Part shown: positions 1-6,655 of the stretch, piece after piece
Layout: the number at the start of each line of letters is the position of its first letter
Numbering within the stretch: position 1 is the stretch's first letter
Origin: Puniceicoccales bacterium
GTDB taxonomy: Bacteria > Verrucomicrobiota > Verrucomicrobiia > Opitutales > JAIRKQ01
DNA length: 6,655 bases
Direction: 5' to 3'
Assembly: GCA_031281895.1 (NCBI GenBank)
Contig: JAITET010000076.1
Location: forward strand, 1-6,655
Notes under the pieces: model-generated
Told to the model about the DNA's origin: nothing
Seen by the model: only the letters and a program-made list of their open reading frames with translations
Database searches by the model: none
Translations under genes and position numbers: made by a program

Positions 1-712
1 GGGCAAGCAGCGATAACATGGCACCTTCTGCCACTAATTGTTTGCATGCGAGAAGGTCCATACCCCGGCTCATCATGTAGAACATGGTATCATCATCGAT
101 GGCACCAATCGTTGCACCATGGGAACACGTGACATTGCTGTTGGCAATGTGGAGATCGGGACAGCTGATAGCCTGTGCTCCATTGGACCACAGTATGTTG
201 TTGTTACTCTGCCTTGCCTTGCTGTTTTCGGCAATTTCATTGATGTTGATTTTTCCATAAAACTCAGAAATTGCGGAATCATCCAAAATCGTTTTACAGA
301 CAACATTCGACTTTGAGTTTACAGCATCATGGGTTTGGAAGATGGAAAATTTTTGCCCATCGGAATTTCTACCATAAAAAAAGCTTCTCATGTCAGAAGT
401 TGCCCATTCGCCTTTTAAAATAGTTTCGACTGAAATGTCGAATTGTTTGCAACTTTCCGAGAGGATTACACATTTTAACCGACTAGATTTTTCCAGTTCA
501 AATGTCAGCCGGACAGTACTTGCATTACAGTCGACGGCTAAAATGATGATATCCAAGCATACTCCTTCGCCTACGCTGAACGTGGCATTGGAAATATTTC
601 CAGAAGGTATGAACAATTTTGTAGGGGTAACAATTTTTTCCCATTGGAGGTGATTGCGGACAATGGATCGCCCGCCTAAAATTTTATCCATATGATTTTG
701 AATTATCCTCAT
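1..712 (-). CDS. sufD: SufD-type Fe-S cluster assembly scaffold protein, short form, 3' end beyond window
   Basis: This gene is open from the ATG at 710-712 to the window edge (237 codons visible). The visible C-terminal part matches the SufB/SufD family: a beta-helix-like stretch, then PDL (185-187), CSHGATIG (196-203) and FYMMSRGMD (211-219), the SufD hallmark. In E. coli SufD the equivalent His (His360) acts with SufB at the SufBCD site where clusters form; here it is His198. The protein works in the cytosol with SufB and the SufC ATPase. The CSHG motif lies about 160 residues earlier than in the 423-residue E. coli protein, so the N-terminal helical domain and some of the beta-helix are missing. 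The start cannot be moved far upstream because an in-frame stop sits at 761-763 and no ATG, GTG or TTG lies between. No good Shine-Dalgarno precedes 712; Met8 (689-691) is an alternative with GAGGA 14 bases upstream. It starts 40 bases after the murF stop. SufB is less likely because the CSHGAT signature is of SufD type. Confidence 0.85.
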   Translation of the reverse strand, partial: MRIIQNHMDKILGGRSIVRNHLQWEKIVTPTKLFIPSGNISNATFSVGEGVCLDIIILAVDCNASTVRLTFELEKSSRLKCVILSESCKQFDISVETILKGEWATSDMRSFFYGRNSDGQKFSIFQTHDAVNSKSNVVCKTILDDSAISEFYGKININEIAENSKARQSNNNILWSNGAQAISCPDLHIANSNVTCSHGATIGAIDDDTMFYMMSRGMDLLACKQLVAEGAMLSLLA

Positions 713-752
713 TTTCTTTGAAGATATTAAATTATCACTATAATTATCAACC

Positions 753-2072
753 TTAACGTATTAAACTTTCCAACCCATAGATGCGATGGCCCTTTAAATA
801 TACAACCCCGTGAAAACTTGTTACCGCTTCCATTGCTTGTGATGCCGATGGAAATACCTTCCAGTTACAATTTATGGCATCCATAGAAAAATTCGTGGGT
901 TCTCCTATGACGATCACTCCATCATTTTCACGGAGTGGTAAACTTTTAAAAAGGATAGCATTGTCACCAATCACACCATTCCCTACCTCACAACGGATCA
1001 AGGCTCCAATGATAAATAATCGATTGCCATGGGGAAATAATCGGTCGAACTGAGCCAGGGAATTGGCAAAGGCTATGGAGTTTGCATTATAGCAATCGGC
1101 GAAATATGTCCTTGGTGTTGTCGCTATGATTTCTCCACGCCATTTGGATGGCTTCCACAGATTAATACGCTTTTGAATATTAGTCGCATCTATGCCACAT
1201 TCCAGGGCACAGATACATGCCAGGACAAAATTCTTGACAATGCCTTGGCTCATCAGATGAGGCATGGTAAATTTTGATTTTTTTCCAGAAAACATCACTG
1301 TAACATGACATTGATCGCCTTTCATGGCCATACGATAGCCCATATCTTCTCCATTTTCTTTGACAACCCTACAATGGTCTTGAATTTTTCGGCAGGTACT
1401 AAATCTCAAACATTCTTCGGGAAATATTCCATGGCCATTATTTTTTATGGCCCCGCGCAATAACTTACTTTTTTCATGGGCGATTGTGGATTCGCTCCCC
1501 ATCCCCGACATGTGAATTTTACCAATTCCTGTCAGTATGGCAATGTGGGGCACAACAAGCTCCACTAGTTTATTCATTGTACAAATGGTATCAATGCCAA
1601 CTTCGACAACCGCAAAAGCTTCACCATTGGTTATTGTGGCGAGAGTCATGGGCACTCCCCGCTGTCCATTTTTGTTTTCAAGCGTTACATTCTTTTCAAT
1701 GCCGAGAAGCAACTTTAAAATATCCTTTGTTGTAGTTTTTCCAAAACTTCCAGTGATGGCGATCATTGTGCCCCTAAACATCGATCGCGCTAGCTTTGCC
1801 ATTTCGATCATGGCTACATTTGTATCGTCACAAACAAATTGAGGCAGGTCAATATCAGGTTTGGGGTGGGAAACAATAGCACATGAGGCTCCGTTAGTCC
1901 TAGCATCTCCGAGAAAAATGTGCCCGTCCCGTACATCGGTTATGGCAACATAGCAATCGCCTGGACACAATGAACGTGTGTCAGTGCAAAACCTCACAAT
2001 CTGCTCTGGCTTTTTGCCATGCAACCAATGGCCAATGGGAGTGATAAAAATAGAATCAATATGTTCTTTCAT
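753..2072 (-). CDS. murF: UDP-N-acetylmuramoyl-tripeptide--D-alanyl-D-alanine ligase (MurF), divergent
   Basis: MurF is the cytosolic ATP-dependent ligase that adds D-Ala-D-Ala to the UDP-MurNAc-tripeptide, the last soluble step of peptidoglycan precursor synthesis. The 439 residues, a normal length, show the Mur ligase order: N-terminal UDP-binding domain with DTR (31-33), PGD and DGH; P-loop TGSFGKTTT (107-115); the central region with GVP, EVG, a conserved His (187) and EKSKLL with the probable carbamylated Lys201; and the C-terminal domain with DCYNAN (326-331) and LKGHR (426-430). DCYNAN plus the neighbouring WRGE resembles verrucomicrobial MurF as I recall it. Several family positions differ: the usual NN pair is NG, GEI/GEM after the conserved Gly is replaced by CTM (164-166), and the C-terminal GDM.ELG-type motif is replaced by GALIRCEVG (356-364). 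I chose the ATG at 2070-2072; a TTG at 2085-2087 would add five residues, and neither has a clear ribosome binding site. The gene lies 72 bases after the nrdA-like stop, so co-transcription is plausible. Confidence 0.88.
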   Translation of the reverse strand: MKEHIDSIFITPIGHWLHGKKPEQIVRFCTDTRSLCPGDCYVAITDVRDGHIFLGDARTNGASCAIVSHPKPDIDLPQFVCDDTNVAMIEMAKLARSMFRGTMIAITGSFGKTTTKDILKLLLGIEKNVTLENKNGQRGVPMTLATITNGEAFAVVEVGIDTICTMNKLVELVVPHIAILTGIGKIHMSGMGSESTIAHEKSKLLRGAIKNNGHGIFPEECLRFSTCRKIQDHCRVVKENGEDMGYRMAMKGDQCHVTVMFSGKKSKFTMPHLMSQGIVKNFVLACICALECGIDATNIQKRINLWKPSKWRGEIIATTPRTYFADCYNANSIAFANSLAQFDRLFPHGNRLFIIGALIRCEVGNGVIGDNAILFKSLPLRENDGVIVIGEPTNFSMDAINCNWKVFPSASQAMEAVTSFHGVVYLKGHRIYGLESLIR

Positions 2073-2144
2073 TGAGATTAATACCAATTATCCAATCGGT
2101 TGCTAGATCCCTAAAATTTTCCGATACAAGTTCTGTGTAAATTT

Positions 2145-5100
2145 TTATCTGTTTATCTCACTAAGTTTGGACAAAGCATTCATCACGGCATCGGTACTGT
2201 CAGTGTAATTCGATTGTTGAAAATTATTCAGCCCCTGATGATTCTCGCAGGGATCAACCATATTCATGCCGGAGAAAAAACCCGCAGATTTAACATCATA
2301 AATCCCTTTGATTCCCTTTTCCCAAGCAATGACAAACATATTCGACAAGGTTTTTAGATTTGGACTTCCGAGGAACAACCTCAAAGATTGGGATTGATCG
2401 ATCCATTTTTGTCGCCGGGCAGCTCCTTCGATGATTGCTTCATTGTCAATCATATAAGCTGTGGAAAACATTTCCCTTATGGATTCAGGAATTTCATCGA
2501 TGGCAGCTAGTTCACCTTCAAAATACCGAATTTGCTTATGGATTGCTTTATTCCAAATGCCAGATTTTTTCAAAATTCTTACCAGTTCTGGAGAAATAAT
2601 CATCATTTCGTAATTATCGTCCAAACGCTTTGTGAAGACATTTTTTGTCGCCGGAGATAATTCGGGATAGCATCCCAAAAGGCGGGCAATTTTTCTCGTG
2701 GGAGAAAATGCATTTAAGTACGCATTTCTTATGCCACTCTTTTTTACTTTATCCCGCAAAACATCCCATGGCAATGTGCCAACATTTTTATCCTTGGCAA
2801 AGTCACATGGTAGCTTTCCCTTTGCCCATTCCGAAGATGCGAATACTTGGCAGGCTCCATATTTTTTTGCCAGTTCGCATGATTCATTGATCGTTTCATA
2901 GGAAATTATCTCCGCACATTCTTCGCCAAACCTGATGGCTTCTTCGGAATTAAATGAAAGATTTTTGTTGTAGAGTGCATTTTGTAGCCCCATCATGCCC
3001 AATCCTATTGCCCGGTATTTTTTGGCAAATGTTTCAGCAGCCTGCGAAGGGAAAAAATTAGCGTCTATCATCGCGTCCAACGTACGGGTGGCGACCGCTA
3101 CCGTATGGCGTAGGGCATTTTTATCGAGGGAGCCATCCGGGGTTAAATGTTTATTGATGTCCAATGCACCCGTGTTACACACAGCGGTTTCATCGTAGGT
3201 TGTGTTCATGACATGTTCCAGGCACAACCCTGCCGCATGAATTATTCCATTTTTGCACATGTTCGCTCGATTGCACGTATCCTTAAACGCAATCTTCGGA
3301 TATCCTGCTTCGAAAATTCGCTGCATAACTTTTTGCCAAACCTCTCGACACGTTACAATTTTGCCGGAAGTTTTACCTTCCATGACGCGTCGTTCCAGCT
3401 CTCCATATTTTTTATCAAATTCATCGCCATATAATTCATGTAAACCTCTGGCATCTTCTGAGTTAAACAACGTCCAATCGGCATCCTGTTGTAGGCGATG
3501 CATGAAAATATCCGGAATCCATAGCACTATTCCAAGGGTATCATCCGGTATGCTTCCATTTACATGCCTTTTGCGGTAGTCTATAAACTCCATTATGTCG
3601 CTGTGCCAAATTTCTAGGTATGCTGCTCCGCGACCCCTGCGGCGTTCAGTTCCCTGATTTGCAATGGCTAACTGATGCTGGTGAAGTTGTAGAAATGGTA
3701 TCACTCCAGGGGCTCGTCCCCTGGTTCCTGAAATTTTTGCACCTTTTTCGCGGACATTGGTCCAAGACCCCGAAATACCCCCTCCCCACTTTGCGATGAA
3801 AGCATTGTCGGAAATTCCACGAGTCATAATACTTTGCATGTTATCTTCAATGTGAAAGACGTAGCTCGACATCATTTGAGCTTTCGGCGTTCCCGCATAG
3901 TACAAAGTGGGAGTTGCTAGGCAGAACTTTCTATCTCGCATCAATTTGTAGCATTCGACGACGTTGTCCTCGGCATGTTCTTTGGTAAGAAATGCTCCCA
4001 TCGCGACACGCATCCAAAGCATCTGAGGAGTTTCTAAAATTCGATTATCAAAATTCCGCATAAAATAGTGATCTTTTAAGCTTTGCAAGGCTATGGCATC
4101 AAACTCACGGTCATAGGTGATATCCATGGTCTGAGAAAGCCGTTCAAGATCATAGTTGAGCATGTCCTTGTGAAGTAGGTTATCCGCAACGGCTGCTCTG
4201 ACATATTTTACAAAAGCAACCGCCTGTTTTTCGTTCAAACATTCTAGGCTATCGGTGGTGCAATTCCAATCGAATATGTCCTCATACAAATAAAGCAACT
4301 GTATCCTTGAGGCAAATACTGCTAAAACGGGATCTTTTTCTATTAGTCGCTGTGCATTTTTGATGATATAATTTTTTAATTCTGAAATACTAACTTCCGA
4401 CGAAATACCTTCCTGTAGGGACGACAATATTTCATCGAATGTTAGGTGAGAATCCAGACCTGTGTTCGCAAATGCTATTCGTTTGTGTAATTCCGATCCA
4501 TCCCATAAAAAACTATCGTCGTCGGCATTCTTTACCACGATAATGGGTCCCTGATCCTGGGTTGCTGTGTATTCTTTCTCAATGTCTGACAGTTCCCTTA
4601 GTTTCGCCCGTTCGGCCCTGTACAGGATATAAGCTTCGGCGATCTTATATTCCCCTTGGCGCATCAATTCTTCCTGTACGCAATCCTGAACATTTTCGAT
4701 GTGAATGAATGATAGCCCCTCATCTAATATGTTTTTCGTCACCGCCCGAGAAATTTTATCGGCCCGCTCGGGGCTTTGGTGTTGGGAAACAAATGCCAAT
4801 TCAACCGCATGTTTTATTTTTTCAATATTCCATGGCACGACACTGCCATCTCTCCTGATTAAACTCAGTTTGCGACTTTCCTTGACTCTCCTGTAGTATT
4901 CGTTCTCGAACCTACACCTCGCCACAAAGGCATGGGCCATTTCCCTTTTATTATTTCTTACTAAGACTTCTTCGATGACATCATTCACAAGATCTTGGCT
5001 GGGTGGACAAGTTTCCCGCATATTGATACAGCGACAAACTTGTCTGGTCAACAGAATAACCAACTGCTTATTTGCATCGTCGAAGATATCTGACTGCCCG

Positions 5101-5279
5101 TTAACCAAGGAAATGTCCACGACCGCCTCTCCGATCTTATCTGCAATTTCTCCAATATTGTAGTACTCACAAATACACTCACCATCATTTTCGATGAGAC
5201 GTTTCCAATCGAATCGCGGCTTTTCTTCTATGGGAGTACTAATCACGCGTTTTAATTCCAAATTTTTCTGAACACTCAT
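2145..5279 (-). CDS. Class I ribonucleotide reductase large-subunit homologue with altered active site (possible pseudoenzyme)
   Basis: This is a 1,044-residue homologue of NrdA, the alpha subunit that reduces ribonucleoside diphosphates to deoxyribonucleotides with the radical-bearing beta subunit. Residues about 23-136 form a degenerate ATP-cone-like module, 138-230 a well-kept ATP-cone (RRDGSVVPW at 142-150), 244-341 a third cone-like module, 346-415 an RNR N-terminal helical region, and about 416-1000 the ten-stranded barrel (TPQMLWMRVAMG, ATPTLYYAGT, IGLGMMG, RRQKWIDQSQS). The finger loop keeps Cys686, Glu688 and Cys701 (E. coli Cys439, Glu441, Cys462). By my alignment the partner redox Cys225 is Tyr473, Asn437 is Gly684, Tyr731 is Asp995 while Tyr730 is kept (Tyr994), loop 2 (571-586) is unrecognisable, the PTATIS-type phosphate loop reads PTRKIA, and the tail lacks a cysteine pair. 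The frame is nevertheless intact. The start is Met at 5277-5279, set by a GGAG six bases upstream; Met at 5289-5291 would add four residues but has no ribosome binding site. No beta-subunit gene is in the window. Family assignment is secure; activity is doubtful. Confidence 0.93.
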   Translation of the reverse strand: MSVQKNLELKRVISTPIEEKPRFDWKRLIENDGECICEYYNIGEIADKIGEAVVDISLVNGQSDIFDDANKQLVILLTRQVCRCINMRETCPPSQDLVNDVIEEVLVRNNKREMAHAFVARCRFENEYYRRVKESRKLSLIRRDGSVVPWNIEKIKHAVELAFVSQHQSPERADKISRAVTKNILDEGLSFIHIENVQDCVQEELMRQGEYKIAEAYILYRAERAKLRELSDIEKEYTATQDQGPIIVVKNADDDSFLWDGSELHKRIAFANTGLDSHLTFDEILSSLQEGISSEVSISELKNYIIKNAQRLIEKDPVLAVFASRIQLLYLYEDIFDWNCTTDSLECLNEKQAVAFVKYVRAAVADNLLHKDMLNYDLERLSQTMDITYDREFDAIALQSLKDHYFMRNFDNRILETPQMLWMRVAMGAFLTKEHAEDNVVECYKLMRDRKFCLATPTLYYAGTPKAQMMSSYVFHIEDNMQSIMTRGISDNAFIAKWGGGISGSWTNVREKGAKISGTRGRAPGVIPFLQLHQHQLAIANQGTERRRGRGAAYLEIWHSDIMEFIDYRKRHVNGSIPDDTLGIVLWIPDIFMHRLQQDADWTLFNSEDARGLHELYGDEFDKKYGELERRVMEGKTSGKIVTCREVWQKVMQRIFEAGYPKIAFKDTCNRANMCKNGIIHAAGLCLEHVMNTTYDETAVCNTGALDINKHLTPDGSLDKNALRHTVAVATRTLDAMIDANFFPSQAAETFAKKYRAIGLGMMGLQNALYNKNLSFNSEEAIRFGEECAEIISYETINESCELAKKYGACQVFASSEWAKGKLPCDFAKDKNVGTLPWDVLRDKVKKSGIRNAYLNAFSPTRKIARLLGCYPELSPATKNVFTKRLDDNYEMMIISPELVRILKKSGIWNKAIHKQIRYFEGELAAIDEIPESIREMFSTAYMIDNEAIIEGAARRQKWIDQSQSLRLFLGSPNLKTLSNMFVIAWEKGIKGIYDVKSAGFFSGMNMVDPCENHQGLNNFQQSNYTDSTDAVMNALSKLSEINR

Positions 5280-5285
5280 TTTTTG

Positions 5286-5289
5286 CTCC
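5286..5289 (-). promoter_or_regulatory. Ribosome binding site for the nrdA-like gene
   Basis: GGAG on the minus strand lies six bases before the ATG at 5277-5279, an ideal Shine-Dalgarno spacing. It overlaps the upstream in-frame ATG at 5289-5291, which is itself preceded only by a C-rich run (AACCCCCT). This decides the start in favour of the downstream Met. It is the only clear Shine-Dalgarno among the four genes. Confidence 0.65.
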
Positions 5290-5315
5290 ATAGGGGGTTA
5301 AAAACCATCACAAAT

Positions 5316-5343
5316 CTTCTACCTCTATTTCCCTACATTTCAA
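5316..5343 (-). promoter_or_regulatory. Candidate sigma70-type promoter for the nrdA-like gene
   Basis: On the minus strand TTGAAA (5338-5343, five of six matches to TTGACA) is followed after 16 bases by TAGAAG (5316-5321, four of six matches to TATAAT). A start of transcription near 5309 would leave a leader of about 30 bases before the chosen start codon. The -10 match is poor and the region is AT-rich, so this is only a candidate. Its position in the longest intergenic gap supports it. Confidence 0.22.
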
Positions 5344-5351
5344 GCTCCGGT

Positions 5352-5360
5352 TGTGGAAAA
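5352..5360 (-). promoter_or_regulatory. DnaA-box-like 9-mer upstream of the nrdA-like gene
   Basis: The minus strand reads TTTTCCACA, which fits the relaxed DnaA-box consensus TTWTNCACA. It lies nine bases upstream of the candidate -35 element. DnaA is known to regulate nrdAB in E. coli through boxes upstream of the promoter. A single match in a spacer of this size has roughly a 1% chance at even base composition, so it is suggestive only. I saw no second box and no NrdR-box pair. Confidence 0.2.
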
Positions 5361-5404
5361 AGTTCTATCCCTGGTAAACACTGGCTCGGGGGTCGAACAA
5401 GGAA

Positions 5405-5425
5405 CAATTGGTTCCCCACCAATTG
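5405..5425 (-). terminator. Hairpin directly after the antiporter stop, weak terminator candidate
   Basis: A perfect 8-bp inverted repeat, CAATTGGT and ACCAATTG, flanks a five-base loop and begins seven bases downstream of the antiporter stop codon. On the minus strand it is followed by TTCCTTGTT, which is T-rich but interrupted, so intrinsic termination would be weak. Overlapping alternatives such as GGAAC/GTTCC (5401-5415) could form a competing stem. The place after a gene and before a candidate promoter favours a terminator or an RNA-stabilising stem. Confidence 0.4.
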
Positions 5426-5431
5426 AACCTT

Positions 5432-6655
5432 TTACCAACAGTTAAAGCATAGGGCTACCAGTAGCGTAGGAATTATGGCTCCCAAGAATAAATATAGGGG
5501 TGAGATTCCACCGATGAAATACTTCGACAAAACATTCTGTCCTGCGGGATTTGGAGCATTGGCTATCACCGTTAATCCTCCGCCTGTTACAGCTCCAGAT
5601 AGAACCGCTTTTTGCATGGCTGGATTTGTGGAAAATTCGGAAACAAGGGAAGATAAATAGGTTATGGCCGCATTATCGTTGAACGCGGTCAAAATTGTGG
5701 AGCCGACAAACAACTGAAATTCTTTTAAACTCCCTAGTACCGGCGATATCCACCACTCCTGTAACCCACCAAAAGTTACCAAGCTAGCCAGGAAAAATCC
5801 AACTAAAATGGGAGATTTTAAGCTCACATCATCCTGATATGTTTTTGTGGCTTTCACAAATGCTAGGAAAAATAAAAATCCTGCTATTACCAGTGCCGGG
5901 GTATGTAAATTTAATACCGTCCATGCTAGGAATAGGCAGTGGATGATGGTAATTACCACCGGAATCGTTTTACTGTCATCATGCTTTTTATCGCCATCAC
6001 ATCTACTTTGAAGATCGGAGAATTCTTTTCTAAAAATTAAATAGTATGTCAGTGTGCTGGCAATAACTCCCACGATGGCATGGGACCCTAGTAATGTAAA
6101 TACGCGGCCAATCGTTAGGTGCCATTTGTGTGCAACCATCAATATGGGGGGTGCTGCGAAATGGGTCAATGTTCCACCGACGGAAATATTCACGAACAAC
6201 AATCCTAGGGTGGCGTAGCATAATTTTTTCGAAGGTCGCAGATCGTAAAATTGTTTTGCAAGCAACATGGCCCCTATGGTCATGGCGGCAGGTTCGGTGA
6301 TAAATGATCCCATAAATGGAGCAAAGGTCAAAATAGATATCCACCAGGCCGCTATTGTCCCTTTTCCCAGACTGGCAATCCGTTGCAAAATAGACTCTGC
6401 AAACGATAAAACCGGACGTGTGGCCGCAATAGCCATAATGATGACGACAAAAATTGGTTCCGTAAAGCTCACAACATCATTGAAATAGTACCCCAGCGTA
6501 TGCCATCCGAAAAAGATAGCCATGCAGATCAAGAGTGGAATTGCCCAAAGCCCAAAAACTGCTTCAACCTCTCCGAAAAAATGACAAATGGTTGCCAAAA
6601 AGTGTTTGCCCGGTGAATTTCCTGCATTGGAGTCAGCAATTTTTTTAGACAACAC
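5432..6655 (-). CDS. Putative Na+/H+ antiporter family membrane protein, 5' end at window edge
   Basis: This reading frame of 407 codons is open to the right edge; the GTG at 6653-6655 may be the start, but the true start could lie beyond. The protein is an inner-membrane transporter with about ten hydrophobic segments, near residues 31-50, 66-80, 102-120, 145-162, 186-206, 231-248, 252-268, 282-296, 315-335 and 386-404. It matches what I know of the putative Na+/H+ antiporter family of Chlamydiae and Verrucomicrobia (Pfam Na_H_antiport_3), distantly related to the ArsB/NhaD ion transporters. Characteristic stretches are FITEPAAMTIGAM (118-130), TAFNDNAAITYL (323-334) and GGGLTVIANAPNPAG (358-372); acidic and Asn residues within these membrane motifs are the likely ion-binding positions. 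The hydrophilic loop at 208-230 is probably cytoplasmic. The near-complete length suggests only a short N-terminal part is missing. Transport of Na+ against H+ is inferred from the family. It is separated from the nrdA-like gene by 152 bases with a hairpin, so it probably ends its own transcript or is only partly read through. Confidence 0.85.
   Translation of the reverse strand: MLSKKIADSNAGNSPGKHFLATICHFFGEVEAVFGLWAIPLLICMAIFFGWHTLGYYFNDVVSFTEPIFVVIIMAIAATRPVLSFAESILQRIASLGKGTIAAWWISILTFAPFMGSFITEPAAMTIGAMLLAKQFYDLRPSKKLCYATLGLLFVNISVGGTLTHFAAPPILMVAHKWHLTIGRVFTLLGSHAIVGVIASTLTYYLIFRKEFSDLQSRCDGDKKHDDSKTIPVVITIIHCLFLAWTVLNLHTPALVIAGFLFFLAFVKATKTYQDDVSLKSPILVGFFLASLVTFGGLQEWWISPVLGSLKEFQLFVGSTILTAFNDNAAITYLSSLVSEFSTNPAMQKAVLSGAVTGGGLTVIANAPNPAGQNVLSKYFIGGISPLYLFLGAIIPTLLVALCFNCW

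Noticed and set aside
73..306. 77-codon minus-strand frame inside the sufD region
   Set aside because: It is out of frame with the sufD reading, which shows the clear family motif CSHGATIG across the same bases, so it is a shadow.
713..752. Possible sigma70 promoter in the AT-rich murF-sufD gap
   Set aside because: Several TATAAT-like and TTGATA-like words exist, but none has a good pair at 16-18 bases; in such AT-rich sequence this is expected by chance.
713..763. Possible upstream extension of sufD or a frameshift hiding its N-terminal domain in murF
   Set aside because: The in-frame stop at 761-763 closes the frame, no start codon lies between, and the upstream DNA encodes the conserved C-terminus of MurF (LKGHR), so there is no hidden sufD sequence.
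1484..1842. Plus-strand frames opposite murF, as well as similar ones opposite the nrdA-like gene and the antiporter
   Set aside because: They are antisense to well-supported genes, have no recognisable domains, and no ribosome binding site argues for them.
2145..5279. Class III (glycyl-radical) or class II RNR instead of class I
   Set aside because: There is no glycyl-radical motif near the C-terminus, and the overall sequence follows class I NrdA with cone modules and the LCLE finger-loop motif; the missing residues do not create a class II or III pattern.
6030..6344. 104-codon minus-strand frame inside the antiporter gene
   Set aside because: It overlaps the antiporter in another frame and shows no domain or membrane pattern of its own; the antiporter frame is hydrophobic and family-like throughout.

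Overview
The window carries four protein-coding genes, all on the minus strand. In transcription order (right to left) they are a Na+/H+ antiporter-family membrane protein (5' end cut by the window edge), a very large class I ribonucleotide reductase alpha-subunit homologue, a MurF-type cell-wall ligase, and a short SufD-type Fe-S assembly protein (3' end cut by the window edge). I see no RNA genes, mobile elements, CRISPR arrays or long repeats. No gene-free stretch exceeds about 150 bases.

The organism is most likely from the PVC group, with a lean towards Verrucomicrobiota of the Opitutae type. The grounds are family resemblance recalled from memory: an NrdA-like protein of about 1,044 residues with stacked ATP-cone-type modules, the MurF variant with a DCYNAN motif, and the antiporter family that is typical of Chlamydiae and Verrucomicrobia. 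This is inference, because no search was possible. A peptidoglycan ligase implies a Gram-negative-type cell that makes some peptidoglycan. Several proteins are divergent at family-conserved positions, which would fit a fast-evolving, possibly host-associated lineage.

Region by region: 5432-6655 is the antiporter. 5280-5431 is a 152-base spacer holding a perfect 8-bp hairpin just after the antiporter stop, a DnaA-box-like 9-mer and a weak candidate promoter. 2145-5279 is the NrdA-like gene. 2073-2144 is a short spacer. 753-2072 is murF. 713-752 is a 40-base spacer. 1-712 is sufD.

The genes do not form an obvious pathway; they share orientation and short spacers in the downstream three (nrdA-like, murF, sufD), so those three could be co-transcribed. 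The main point of interest is the NrdA-like protein. It keeps the fold, an ATP-cone and the thiyl-radical cysteine loop, but lacks a redox cysteine, the substrate-binding Asn, one of the two radical-transfer tyrosines, the normal specificity loop 2 and the C-terminal cysteine pair. It reads as an intact but probably non-reducing RNR homologue, that is, a candidate pseudoenzyme.
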